DNA of 64,000 nucleotides, from assembly GCA_964007475.1 (NCBI GenBank), contig OZ023274.1, positions 40,169,860 to 40,233,859 on the forward strand, written 5' to 3'. Each line of letters begins with the position of its first letter. Within the stretch, counting starts at the first letter, position 1. Source of the stretch: Hybos culiciformis. Lineage: Eukaryota > Arthropoda > Insecta > Diptera > Hybotidae. The position numbers and the translations under genes are program-made. This document shows, piece by piece, positions 24,963 to 36,964 of the stretch. The notes below the pieces were generated by a model. The model saw only the letters and a list, made by a program, of their open reading frames with translations, searched no databases and was not told where the DNA came from.

Positions 24963-26093
24963 CAGGCCCGGCTCGTGGTTTTTTTTGTGTGTGTGCAAGG
25001 AATGATTGGCGCCTTTGAAAAAGTTTTCAATTAGATACTCAAAGGGTACAAAAAGCAAACACTAGCTAAATTCCATTTTTCTTGCCCGATAGTTGATCCG
25101 AAGTAATTTTTGATCAGCTTTAATTTTGGAAAAGTTCTCTCACCTTTAGCGACTGAAACGGGTAAAGTTAGTAATACCACAAAGTAAGCATAAATAAGAG
25201 AAATTCATTCCATACAAAAAATTCATATTAAAAAAACTAAACAAAAATGTGGGTCTATATGAAATCACTATCCCAATAATATGTTCGCATTAGGAGAATA
25301 TTTGTGGAATATGCTGTTTTCCGGAATATTTCAGGAATATGAACTGGATTTTTCATATAAAAAATATTCCGGAATTTGTATATTCCACTTTTATATTCCA
25401 GTTTGTCAGGTTTGGAATTCTACATTTATAGTTACTTTCACTCACTTTTTGAAATTTTGTTATAGGTGGCAACAATTTTTTTTGTCAAATTCGAGTCAAA
25501 ATGAAGAAAAAACAAAATAAAATTGATAAAAAGCGAGATAAAAAGTCAAAATTTTCAACAACAAACATTTTTTCTCTTTCTCAATTGTTATACATCATCA
25601 AATTCCAGTTCTCATCAAATATTGTAATGCGAACGGCAATTTGTTTTCCGGAATCTAAGTGGAATTTAAATTATAATGCGAACAAGGCATAATGGGATAG
25701 TGATTTCATTTTTTGATTTCATATTTTTTGTTTAATTTTTTTAATTTGATTTTTTTGTATGGAATGAATTTCTCATATTTATACTTCCTTTATGGTAATA
25801 CCCTTAAATCAGTGCATTTGGAAAGAGTTCTTCAACATTATTGTTATAAATCCAGTTTAAAATGTTTTCTGGATTAATATCATTTTCAATTTTGCGAGAC
25901 AACAATTTCAGATAATTTTGTAGTTCGTTTGCTCCAAAAATCAAAAACTCAAAAAAAATTTGTATACATTTAAAAAAAAAATTATTTTTGTTGAAATTTA
26001 AATTTCATATTGGCTTGTAGGCGCCTTTTCATTACTGGCGCCTACGGCGCCTGTGTGCAGTGCACAGTTCGCACACGCCTCGAGCCGGGCCTG
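24963..26093. mobile_element. hAT-like non-autonomous element with a nested MITE
   Basis: A 1131-bp element with 13-bp perfect inverted ends, CAGGCCCGGCTCG and its complement. It is bounded by a perfect 8-bp target duplication TGTATATA (24955-24962 and 26094-26101). Subterminal GGCGCC blocks occur at both sides (about 25009 and 26037-26050). The central 0.6 kb is a separate MITE of the CATAAAGG family. No transposase is encoded; open frames at 25281-25692 lie within the nested element. The left end of a related element is seen at 63023. Confidence 0.92.
25178..25794. mobile_element. CATAAAGG-family MITE nested in the hAT-like element
   Basis: Inverted arms of about 110 bp run from CACAAAGTAAGCATAAATA on the left and from CATAAAGGAAGTATAAATA on the complement of the right end. 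They include ATTCATTCCATACAAAAAA and ATCACTATCCCA. The flanks are a perfect 7-bp duplication, GTAATAC, at 25171-25177 and 25795-25801. The arms are more diverged than in the copy at 20058-20695 and the interior differs, with repeated GGAATAT/TTCCGGAAT words. It is noncoding. Confidence 0.85.
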
Positions 26094-26101
26094 TGTATAT
26101 A

Positions 26102-26309
26102 GTACGTCATAAATTAATAAGCATACAAATTGTAATTTTTTAAATGCTGTTCATCAAATATTATTTGTTACATCACTTTGAATTGTAAGACAATTTTTTC
26201 ATTCCATATAAATTCAGTAAAATAATTTTCAAAAATCATTTCCAATATAACAATTCTGAAGTACATATTCTGAAAGATATAGAGCAAGTGTTTAGTATAC
26301 AAAAAATTT
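26102..26309. other. Short AT-rich spacer
   Basis: Nothing recognised between the hAT-like element and the start of detectable retrotransposon homology. Confidence 0.5.
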
Positions 26310-29251
26310 AGTATAGAATTTTGTAACATCTGAGGTTTGGAAGCGAATTTCCAAGCCGTTCAAATCCATTTGGCCTCTGTCAAGCCAAATGTTCTGGCTT
26401 TAAGTGAGACCCAAGTATTGGATAACGGAGACCCCAACCATTTTTCAATCCCCGGTTACGATCTTTATACGTTGCCCCCGGTTACGATCTTTATACGTTG
26501 CCCACAGAGGAGTCGCTGTTTACATAAAGAATGACGTTGCTTGTTAGACCATTACAGATTTAAAATCATCGAGTCCCTGATTAAATTTTCTTTGGTTCAA
26601 ATTAAGAACCAACAAACACGTCATCCATTTTTGCTTCCTTTACAGAAGCCCACAACTGACTGGTAGTGATCACGTTGTCGAGTTGACTTGCTGTCGGACC
26701 AAATAAATCAGATTCTGGCGAAAAACCCAGAGTCTGAAATTTTGGTTTTCGGTGATTTTAACGTACACAACGTATCATGGCTTAGTCATTCTAATCGCAA
26801 CAGTCCCGAAGGCAGATATGTAGAGTTTTTCTCAAGTCTTAACAATCTGATTCAAATTATTTCTGAACCCACCCACATTCCAGATATAAATCATCAGGAA
26901 CATCATCTCTTGGATCTGTTTCTGACATCGAATCCAGATAATTACAATGCTTCAATTAGTTCCCCCCTTGGAAACTCCGATCATTGTCTCGTTAGCACGT
27001 CTTTCTCTCTTGATGGTGGAGCAGGTTTATCTAAAGCTCCTGGAAGACTGGTATGGACCTATTCTCAAGCTGATTGGGATGGGCTCGCCAATTTTCTTGG
27101 AGGGATGGATCTGTCTCGTTGCTTCTTGGAGAGGGATGTTGACCTTTGCACGGCTGTCATTACTGAAAGTATTCTGCTAGGGATGAAACTTTTCATACCC
27201 CATAAAAAGGTTCAAAATAAAACGAATACTAAAAATGTGTGGTTCAATGACACCTGTGCAAAGTCCATAGCCGATAGGGATAATGCTTTTCGTGAGTATA
27301 AACAAAACAATTCTTTAAGTTCACTGAAGCACTGGCGCGAGGTCAGGAACAGATGCGGTAAAATTTGTTGTCAGCAAAAGGCTTTGTTTACCCAGAGGAA
27401 GCGGCAAGAAATATTAAACCTTCCTAAAAATAGCAGAAGCTTTTGGAGCTTCGCTAAAAGTGTACAACAGAACTTTTCCTCCCCTTGTAGATGGTGACCG
27501 GATCATATCAGATTCGGTTGGGAAGGTTAATTTGTTTGCAAAACTTTTTAGTCAAAACTCAACACTCACAGCTTCAGCTCCACCTGTTTTGCTACCAGTA
27601 AACTTTTCTTTTGGAAGAGTTTACTTTAGGCAACGTGCTGTTTTAAAAGCTCTAAAAAATCTGAATGTGAAAAAGTCAACTGACCCTGATGGTATTCCGG
27701 CTGTCGTCCTAAAACATACTGCCTCCGTTCTAGCTAAACCTCTGCGCAACCTTTTCTATCTTTCATATTCACTTGGCATTTACCCCACCAAAAAAAAGCG
27801 ATAAATGCGATCCCTCTAACTACAGGCCCATTGCGCTTACTTCTATTCTTTCCAAAGTAATGGAATCCCTTATTAACAATAAAGTCAAAAAATACCTTGA
27901 ATGTAACAAATTGCTAAGTGACCAGCAATATGGTTTTCGTACGAAAAGATCGACTGGTGACCTAATGACATATTTATCCACAAGCTCAACGCCAGTCTTC
28001 ACAATTCCGGTGAGGCTTGTGTTGTTGCTTTGGATATAGCTAAGGCTTTTGATCGAGTCTGGCACCCGGCTTTGATTTCTAAAGTCAATCAGCCTTTGTC
28101 AATTGGATCAGCAACTTTTTGTCTGGCCGTTCTATTCGTGCTGCTGTGGATGGGTACCAGTCACATATTTTTAATGTCAACTCCGGTGTACCCCAAGGGT
28201 GTATTGTCTCCCCAACCCTATTTTTAATTTTCATCGACGATCTTCTGAAATCAACACTCAACCCCATCCACAGCTTCGCCGATGACAGTAACTTGGTTGC
28301 ATGCTACGATTTTATTAACAGGAAATCAGTATCTTCAAATGCTGTTACTACTAAACGCAATTTTTTGCAAAGTAGAATAAATCACGACCTTACCAAAATT
28401 TCACAATGGGGTCTTCTCAACAGAGTTGAGCTTAACGCATCCAAAACTCAATGCTGCCTGATTTCTAGAAAGCTGTCAAATTTTGATCCCCAATTTTCTT
28501 TTCAATGCCAAAGTATTGCCAAATCTGGAAGCCTTGACTTTTTAGGTTCGAAAATAACTAGCGATTTAAGCTGGAAAATTCATATTTTCGAAACGGCAAA
28601 AAACGCAGCTAAATGTCTAGGTTTTTTAAAAAGATGTAAACAATACTTTCCCCCCTCTGATCTCTTAAACATTTACAAATCCTATATACGACTAAAATTA
28701 GAATACAATTCGCATATATGGGCTGGTGCTCCCAAAACCCATCTTGAATACCTGGACAAAGTTCAGAGAAGGGCTATTAGATTGATAAACAATCACCAAA
28801 CAACCAGCTCATTAACATCACTCAACCACCGTCGTAACGTAGGTTCACTTTCAATTTTTTACAAATACTTTGTTGGAATGGATACGTGTTCCCTGGAAGT
28901 AAAGGCCCTACTTCCTCAACTTCAAATATTTTCACGCCAAACACGTACCGCTGCAACGTCACACCCATTCTTCGTCAAAATTCCCAGATGTGATAGAACG
29001 AGCTTCGGAGATTCGTTTTCAATTCGCACCGCGAGAATGTGGAATGCTCTCCCATCAAAACTGTTCCCGACAGCTGGCAGACGATTGATTTACGACTTGC
29101 GCCGCTTTAAGAAGAGTGTAAATGATTATCTACTAACTGTCCCACTTTTTAATCCCGTCTAAACTTCCTGTCCTCATTACCAAATCCATATTTCTTATAG
29201 TATAAAAGGTATCCCACCTAGTGATTTGGTAACTTTAATAAAAAAAAAAAA
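26310..29251 (+). pseudogene. Decayed non-LTR retrotransposon (endonuclease + reverse transcriptase)
   Basis: This element carries an apurinic-type endonuclease followed by reverse transcriptase in one original ORF2, now split over several frames. Endonuclease landmarks are CNI, a TGA where an arginine is expected, then GLEANFQAV (about 26321), LALSETQV, GDFNVH (about 26751) and SDH (26976-26984). Reverse transcriptase landmarks are DPDGIPAVVLK, NYRPIAL, QQYGFR, ALDIAKAFDRVWH, SGVPQG and SFADD (about 28273), then HRRNVGSLSIFY near the C-terminus (stop about 29162). Breaks: a 26-bp tandem duplication near 26451-26502, frameshifts near 26530-26690 and 27480, a coding deletion near 27790, and shifts near 27970 and 28095. 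ORF1 is absent, so the copy is 5'-truncated. It ends in AATAAA plus a poly-A run (29240-29251). Same family as 1957-2472. Confidence 0.93.
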
Positions 29252-31899
29252 GTGTAAGATATGCCTTTAGCATTAGTTACTTAATTCATTTTATTAAATT
29301 ACTCTTTATATCGGCTTAATTATGTTTTTCTTGATTCTGTATTTGAAAATTTTGTCTGTAAAAACAAATTTCTTAGATTCAACAGAAATGGAAAAAATAC
29401 CGTCAACAGTCAAAAGTTCAATATAATGGACGTATTTTTTTTGGTGTGCCATAGTAATAAGGTGTTAAACAAATTAATTTCGACAACATAACTACAGCAA
29501 TAAAATAAATTACATTGATTTTTAAAAATATTTTTACTAGCCGAAGCAAGCGATAAATGAGTAAATAATTAATGGCTGATACATTTTTATGATGTGTAAA
29601 AATAAATATAAGATAACAAATGTAAATTTATATAAAAATGAAACGAATATTGTATAAAATAATATACAAGATTTTTTGTATACAACAAATTAAACCTATT
29701 AAGTATAATTAATATAAAAAAAAAATTCCTTTATGTATTCAATCATTTAATATTATAATATATGTACAGATATTTTTAATGAAATTAATTTTATGAAAAA
29801 GAATTATCATTATTATTATTATTATTATTTTCTTTTTATTATTAATTTCAGAAATGTCATTAATTTAATATTTTATATACACGAAGGCAATAATGTGAGA
29901 TAGATGAGGATTTATGTAAATTATAAATTTCATGCATTATTATTTATGCGTTTGCTTTTAATATATTTTGTTATTAACTAAAATCATATTAATTGGTATA
30001 TACAGAGAAATAGTATTAATATTATTCTTTTTAAGGTTCAAGCGTATTTTGGGTGTTTTGGTTGTCATTATTTATAGATAAAATTTAATAGATTAAGTCT
30101 TTCCAAATAATGTATTTCAATTCACCTTAATATTGAATTAGTAATATTTTAATTATAACAATGTTAATAATAGTATAAAATTTAAATTATAGACAAAATA
30201 CTCGAAAAATTTAGTAAATTTAAACATAATGTTTAATTATATCTCTGCAAAATAGAATACCAAATTATTAATAAAATATAAAATCTATAATGAAAAATTT
30301 TATCAAAAAAACTTTTAATCATTGTTGTACGCTTTGGTGAAATCCAAAATGAAAGAATGAAATCTCCATTTGTAACAATATAATTATTAATTTGTCTTCT
30401 TTTGCTTTATTTGCAATGTAATTTTTCATAAAAAATTACAATACTTTTACAAACAATTTTTAATGAATTAAAAAAATGGATTGACTATTTGGTTCAGCTA
30501 CTCAACTAATTTTTAAAATCAAGCGAAAATTTTGGGTCTTAAAATCAAAGAAAATAAAAAAAAGGTATTAAGGAATAAAATTTTCTTTTAATATAAAAAA
30601 AATTAAAAATTCTCAAACTCGAACAATTATGATGTTATGAAAAAAATAATATACGCATAATTTCCGTTCTTGTGTGAACTAAAAATAAATAATAACTCAT
30701 ACAGCTTTAATAATTAAAAAATTATAATATTGTTTAACAAAAACCAATCACTCACTACTATGAGCATACCTTACATTGAAAGCATCCAGAACTTTCAATT
30801 TAATAGGCTTTATTCTGTAAAAAAAATTATAGTTATTTTGTTATGTGTATAAGTATTTAATAATTTATATAACAATCTCTTCAAAATCGTATAATATGGT
30901 AAAAAAAAACAAAAATTTGGATTGAACTTTATGAAAGGATTAAGGAAAAAAAAATTGTTTATGACATTTTTCAAGCATCACGTCCTTAATCCCAAATTAA
31001 TAAAAAAAAAACTTTTCACCTAAATAAAGGTCAATTTTCACTTAAACGAAAATTCTTTTTACACATCGGTATGTCAACGTCATGAATATAAAAAAAAAAC
31101 TCATATTACTGAATAAAAAATTATTTTTTTAGTAAAACATTTTATTAGGGTACATGTAACGTGATATACGTTATTAAATTCTGATAAAATATTTAAGGAA
31201 TAAATTTTTATAAATTTTAAATGAATTTTGATTCAAATGAATATGTGGGTAGATAGAAGTTGATAAGAGGAACTTAAAAAACTCTTTAGAGACCAAGGAC
31301 TCAGACTAGGGTTTTGGATTTCGTTGAAATTTATTATATTTGTGAATATCACTAAATTATTGTATTAGTATAATGAACTTTAAAAAATATATGTTTGGCC
31401 CTGGATTGTGACCAAGATATCTTAAAATTAAAGTATTTTGAAAATGGGCCCCATACTTCATTTGTGAAGTACTGTTCTATATATTTTACCAACTTGTCCT
31501 ACAAGTAAGTTTTTCAATATATCCCTTAATGAAAATGTACTAAAAATAAAAAAAACAAAAAGGAATTCATGAATATTTAAAGAAAAAAGTTTCGGATGAT
31601 GAAAGTTTTAAAACATTATTTTGATAGAAACTAAAATCCTTAACGAAAAGAATTAAAATCTAACTTATAATCGAAAATAATAAGAATTCTTATTTTGTCT
31701 TTATTAAAACTAACGAATATGTAGGACTAAACTATAAATATTCAAAGGATACAGTCAAAGAATTATAAATAAACAAAGAGTTCACAAGAAAAATAATTAT
31801 TATTTAATAATAGAAATATATTTAATTTAATTTTTTTTTCTTGAAATTCAAAATTCAAATAGATCTTCTATTGAAATAATTTATATTTTACCATAGAAT
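29252..31899. other. AT-rich spacer, no gene seen
   Basis: About 2.6 kb of AT-rich DNA with an (ATT)n microsatellite near 29808-29830. No coding region or transposon end was recognised. Confidence 0.6.
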
Positions 31900-31912
31900 A
31901 TACAAGTGGTAT

Positions 31913-32028
31913 GGTTGGTTGGTTAAAGTGGCGGAACTACACAAACTAGAGTTGATCCCAATTAGCGCTTGCGCACCGTTTTGACACCACTCATTCTCGT
32001 AACCCAGTCTGGTACCTAGCACAGACCA
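31913..32028 (-). other. LOA element 3' UTR and AACC tail
   Basis: About 116 bp after the ORF2 stop on the minus strand, ending in three AACC units next to the target duplication. A short tandem repeat tail rather than poly-A suggests 3' recognition by the element's own reverse transcriptase. Confidence 0.75.
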
Positions 32029-35000
32029 TTAAACCCACCCCGTGAAGTTAAGAAATTTCATCACCTCCCTGAGTTTGGTTGTAGCCAGCACATTTAGATC
32101 TTCGACGAAATAGTCACCTAATGTGCTTTTCCTAATTCTTGCTAGAGCCGGGCATTTGCAGATAAAGTGGATGATAGTTTCCTTTTCATCCTCATCTCCG
32201 CAACTGCGGCATTTTTGGTTAAATGGGATCCCTAGTCTTGCGGCATGCTCGCCAACTGCCCAGTGACCCGTAAAAACCGCCGTGATTCTAGCAATATCCC
32301 TACGGGACATTTTAAGAATTTCCACGGTTCTTTTTTTGTCATAATTCGGCCAGGTTTTCTTTGCCGTGCTACACGTAGATAAAGCCCTCCATCTATTGTT
32401 TGCTTGGGATAAATACTTCTGGTATATATCTCTTTTGATTATGTTTAAGGGCAGATGTACCTGCTCTGCGAAGCAGGCTGCCAAGTTTGAGCCTGCCTTG
32501 GCTAGCTCATCTGCCCGCTCATTCCCCTGGATATCTCTATGGCCTGGAACCCAGTAGAGAAAAACGTCATATCGTTCCGCTAGGCAAGAGAGCTGCTCCA
32601 AGCACTTCTTTACCAGTTTGGACGATACAACGGGTGAGTTAAGAGCCATAATGGCTGCTTGACTATCTGAAGCTATTGCTATCTTGCTTACATCAGGTCC
32701 TATCTCCCCTAATAAGCAACATGCTTTCCATATAGCCAGTATTTCTGCCTGAAAAATACTGGATCTATCTGGAAGTCTGTAACTGTTAGCTATATTGATT
32801 TGCTCAGAGAACACTCCAGCACCCACACCACAATCCATCTTTGAACCGTCTGTGAAAATAGCCAGATCTATATTCTCTAGAATATGTGTCGATGTTTATC
32901 AAAACTCGTCAATTCCACTTTTCAAAAAAAATGAGTATAATACATCGTTGGATTCGTCTTCGAATTTGCTATCAGTTTTTGCTATTTTTAAATTTAAAAA
33001 AAAAAATGGAATAGACGCGGTTTGATAAACATCGACACATATTTATATTGTTCCATTCCCTTCTTGTGGGAATCACAACCTGAAAACTCTTTTCCAGTTC
33101 CACAGTAGGGATGGAATAGTCCGTTAGGGTGCAGTTTACATACTTAGCTGTGTCACTAAGAATTTTGCTGTGCCCGTATGGTTTTGTTCGCCAGACTCCA
33201 CCTTCCTGGAGTCTGACCGCGCTACAAGCAGCTAAATTTTTGACATACAGGTCAAGTGGTAAAAGGTATAGGAGCGTATTTAAAGCATCCGTGGGTGCTG
33301 ATCTTAGCGCCCCCATGATGCTTACACATGCGCTACGTTGAAGTCTGCCTAGTTTAGTTTGGACATAGGCTTTGTCCACAGCCGGCCACCAGACTACTGA
33401 ACCGTAAGTAAGAATAGGACGTACTATGGCAGAGTACATCCATAGGACCATATGGGGTTTCAGTCCCCATCTTTTTCCTACCATTCTCTTACATGAATAG
33501 AAGGCAACACATGCCTTTTTTATTCGTTCTTCTATACTGAATCTCCAGTTAAGCTTTGGGTCCAGTACTAATCCTAAGTACTTTACCTTAGAAGCTAGAC
33601 TCAGCGCTACCCCCCCAACCTTGGTAGTGGGAAGTTGGGTATTTTAGTTTTTTTTGTGAACAGCATAAGTTCTGTTTTGCTAGGGTTAACTTTAAGGCCA
33701 CATTCTTTGGCCCATCTGGTCACCACAGTCAAAGCTCTTTCCATCATTTCACTTAAGATAGGCAGATGCCTACCTGTAATGAGAATCGATAAATCATCCG
33801 CATAAGCAACGGCGTCTATTCCCTCTTTTTTAAGTTTCTCTAGAACTGAGTTCATGACAAGTAACCAGAGAAGGGGCGATAGTACTCCTCCTTGGGGAGT
33901 GCCTCTATCCACCGTTCTGGTTACATGGCAATTGCCATGATTTGCATGAACCTCCCTTGTTCTAAGCATATTACCAATCCAGTTGTTAACCGTCCCCACA
34001 TCTGCACGACTCAGGGAATCTTGGATTGCCTTAATACTTACATTATTAAAGGCCCCTTCTATGTCTAGAAACGCCGCTAATGTGTATTCCTTGTATTGTA
34101 ATGCCTCTTTCACCTTACGGACTACTTCATGTAGCGCCGTTTCAGTAGATTTGCCTTTACAATAAGCATGTTGAGACTCGCAAAGTGGATTGCTTTCCAG
34201 TATTTGCCTAATATTATACTCTATTATCTTTTCAAGAGTTTTAAGTACGAAAGACGATAGACTGATTGGCCTATAATCTTTAGCCACCTCATGCCCTCTC
34301 TTTCCTATTTTTGGTATAAAAATAACCTTAACTCTTCTCCATGAATGAGGTATATAGCCTAGGGTAAGACTGCCCTTGAATATTCCTAAAAGCCAAGGAA
34401 TGACTATTTCCTTGGCCTCTTGCAGCATCTTAGGAAAGATTCCATCGATGCCTGCAGATTTGTATGGAGAGAAGCTATCAATTGCCCAGGCAATCTTCTC
34501 TTTTGTAATAAGTGTATGAGCCTCAATCATCAAATCAGTACCGATTTGATAATTGTCCGCTGCCACAAATTCGCCTTCTTCACCCCTGGGGAAGTGCGTG
34601 TCTAATAATAAATTAAGAGTTTCAGAGGAGGATTCTGTCCACGTACCTTCCATTGTCTTGAGGAAGGATGGACTAGATTGCTCCTTTGATAGAATTCTGC
34701 TTAGCCTTGCAGATTCGCCAGTGTCTTCGATAGACTCGCAATACTCCCTCCAACCTTTCTTTTTGGAGGCTCTTATTGCATTCTTGTATTTGCGAAGGCT
34801 TGCCTTGTAGAGCTCCCATGATCCGCTCTGGTAGCAGATATTATAGGTATCTCTAGAGGCCTTCCTAAGTCTAGTCAAATCTTCGTTCCACCACAGGGGA
34901 AGAGATTTTTTGCTACGTTTTATCGGACAAGACACCTTGAATGCCACCTCTAAGGCTTTCGTGAACTTTTCCGTTTTCTCATCCAGCCACTCAACTGTTT

Positions 35001-35787
35001 CTATACTAGAAATAGGCTTACTAAAGTTTAGTAGTTTTTGACGTAATACTGTTTTGAATCTGTTCCAATCCGTTCTCTTCGGATTTCGATAAGGCTTCGG
35101 AGCATCTACTCCAAAGGTGATGCTGAAGAGTATCCAACTATGGTCCGAGAAAGACCTCTTGTTAGACACTCTCCAGTTATCTACCTTAAAAGATTCTGAG
35201 TTACCTTTACATGTAATGTCAATTACATCTGACCAGCCAGAGAAACTGTCTGAGCTGGGAAATGTGAAGGTAGGGGTGTGACCCCTGTTACATACTATTA
35301 GGTTATTATCTAAGATAAAATCAAAAAGTGACTCACCTCTTTCATTTATCTCTGAGCTGCCCCATAGTGTATGCCGAGCATTGACATCGCCACCTATCAG
35401 CAACCTGTCTCCGTTTGATTCAACCACCTTTTGTAATTCTGGTGGTGGAATAGGCCCTTCACGTGCCATGTAAACGGATGCTAGATAAAGCTCACTACCA
35501 TTGCTCTGTTCCAATTTGACCACTGTCACGTCTGCACAGCTAAAATTAGAGCAGAGAAAAGCATTTATTTGTTTTTTAATTAGAAAACAGGTTCTTGGCT
35601 TACCGTCTCCTGGATTTGCAACTTTGTAAAACAATGCGTAGTTGCTGCTATTAAGACCTCTGATTCTTAAGGCATTGATCCACGGCTCTTAAATAAAGGC
35701 TATGTCGACGTCCTCCTCAGCTAGGAGGACCAGCAGATTATCCGAAGCATTCTTAGAATGCTTAAGATTAATCTGCACAGCCTTCAT
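32029..35787 (-). pseudogene. LOA retrotransposon ORF2 (endonuclease-RT-RNase H), three lesions
   Basis: ORF2 starts at ATG 35787-35785, overlapping the ORF1 stop by 20 nt, and opens with MKAVQINLKHSKN, a typical LOA/R1 endonuclease start. Endonuclease residues visible: EPW (about 34-36), GGDVNARH (about 132-139), SFSDHSW (about 213). Reverse transcriptase: FLDIEGAFNN, GTPQGGVLSP, AYADD (about 662-665). RNase H: IFTDGSK, ILAIWKA, ASDSQAA, NERADELAK. A CX2C...HX4C knuckle (CRSCG through HFICKC) ends the protein. Lesions: TAA at 35689-35691 (codon 33, where glutamine of QEPW is expected); loss of one G in the homopolymer near 33609-33615; and the MITE at 32885-33039. Taking out the MITE with one TA (157 bp) and adding one base gives 3603 nt, that is 1200 codons plus stop. 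Confidence 0.93.
32885..33039. mobile_element. 155-bp Tc1/mariner-like MITE inside LOA ORF2
   Basis: Inverted ends of about 38 bp, starting TGTGTCGATGTTTATCAAA, are flanked by TA at 32883-32884 and 33040-33041. Only a few arm positions differ. The insertion interrupts ORF2 between the reverse transcriptase and RNase H domains. Joining the flanks at a single TA restores an open frame through NNINILENIDLAIFTDGS, which shows precisely where the insertion occurred. It encodes nothing. TA duplication and terminal inverted repeats fit the Tc1/mariner superfamily. Confidence 0.93.
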
Positions 35788-36964
35788 TGCTAGTCGTTGT
35801 TTCATCCCTGTTGGGAGCGTCATCGCCGGTAAGGCTCATCTCCTCAATCAGGTCGCTTGCCGCATCCAATTCATCGACCTCAGGGCTACCTTCCTGGAAG
35901 ACCTTCAGTCTTGCATGTCTTATGCCCAATCGCAGCTTGAAGTCCTGCTTCTCAAGAGGCTTTAGACTTTCCTCATTGATGAGAAGCATGAACGACATGC
36001 TGTTTTTGTTTTTATCATCGTTGACATCCTCTTGCCGAATGACAGCCCAGTTCTTCATTGGAACTGCAGGATTGTGCAACCGCAAACAAGTTAATAACTT
36101 GACCCCGTCAATGTTCATCCTCGGTACCCAAATGCGCGCCTTAGGTCTTCGAGGAATCTCCCTAGCGGGAATGAGACCAATTTTTGATCCATCCCAGTCG
36201 CTGCTAATCTTAGCAACACATGCGCTAAGGAAATCCTTCGAATACAGGTCTTCGCACTTGATTACCCGGAAGCCTCTTACAACCTCCGAAGAATCAAAAC
36301 AAGGCAGGGGTCCGCTCTGGTTTTCAATCAAATAGTCCATCACCATCTCTGACAGCTTCACTTCTAATTTCCTCCAGAGCTCAGCGCTAACTCGACGATT
36401 CTCTGCCAGCTCGTCCACCAAAGCAAGCCTAAGGTGTTCCTTGACAACCTCGTTCATAGGCTTGGACTTTGGAGCTTTAGCCGGTTGTTTTGCCTCTGTC
36501 TTCGCGACTTTTGGCTTTCTCTCCATAGAGGACTCCCCCTGAGACCGCTCTCTTTTCGAGCATTTCTGCCCTTCTTCGAAAAGACGCACCATCTCAGAGT
36601 ACCTTTTCTTGTCCTCTTGGTCTCTCTCATGTGTTTTGCCTTCGGCCTCATTTTTGGCAATCTTGCCAAGAATAAACAGAGCCTTCTGATAACCTCTTTT
36701 TAGGTTAACACCAGAGCTCCTGCTTGTCTGACCTGTTGGTTTTTTATCCGTTTTTTTTCCTGTCTCAGCTTGAGTACTGTACTTAGTACTCCTCACTTCG
36801 ACAGGTTTGTTTTTTGAGGGAGTACTGTGCTTAGTACTCCCTTCTTTCACTGTCTCCTGACTGGAGGCCAGTAGTTCATCTTCCGAAGAAGAATGAACTG
36901 AATTGTCGTTGTTGTTTGTTGTTTGTTTTGTCTTTGTATTTGTTGTGTTCATTGTTGGTCCCAC
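35768..36964 (-). CDS. LOA retrotransposon ORF1 protein (DUF4780-like, gag-like)
   Basis: An intact 398-residue ORF1. The first 170 residues are polar and disordered: rich in T, N, S and K, with two short repeats STKHST and STKYST, then basic stretches (KKPTG, RKPKVAKTEAK) suited to RNA binding. From about residue 175 to 345 the sequence resembles the DUF4780 domain common in insect LOA-type elements, with IPRRPKARIWVP, a leucine-rich LLTCLRLHNPAVP, NWAVI and INEESLKPL. By analogy with other non-LTR ORF1 proteins it should bind the element RNA and form the transposition particle; that role is inference. No zinc knuckle is present. The start at 36964 is the first ATG after the 5' UTR. The stop at 35768-35770 lies inside the first codons of ORF2. 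Confidence 0.88.
   Translation of the reverse strand: MGPTMNTTNTKTKQTTNNNDNSVHSSSEDELLASSQETVKEGSTKHSTPSKNKPVEVRSTKYSTQAETGKKTDKKPTGQTSRSSGVNLKRGYQKALFILGKIAKNEAEGKTHERDQEDKKRYSEMVRLFEEGQKCSKRERSQGESSMERKPKVAKTEAKQPAKAPKSKPMNEVVKEHLRLALVDELAENRRVSAELWRKLEVKLSEMVMDYLIENQSGPLPCFDSSEVVRGFRVIKCEDLYSKDFLSACVAKISSDWDGSKIGLIPAREIPRRPKARIWVPRMNIDGVKLLTCLRLHNPAVPMKNWAVIRQEDVNDDKNKNSMSFMLLINEESLKPLEKQDFKLRLGIRHARLKVFQEGSPEVDELDAASDLIEEMSLTGDDAPNRDETTTSNEGCAD

Noticed and set aside
35702..36703. Plus-strand open frames opposite LOA ORF1
   Set aside because: They are shadows of the minus-strand ORF1 and show no domains.
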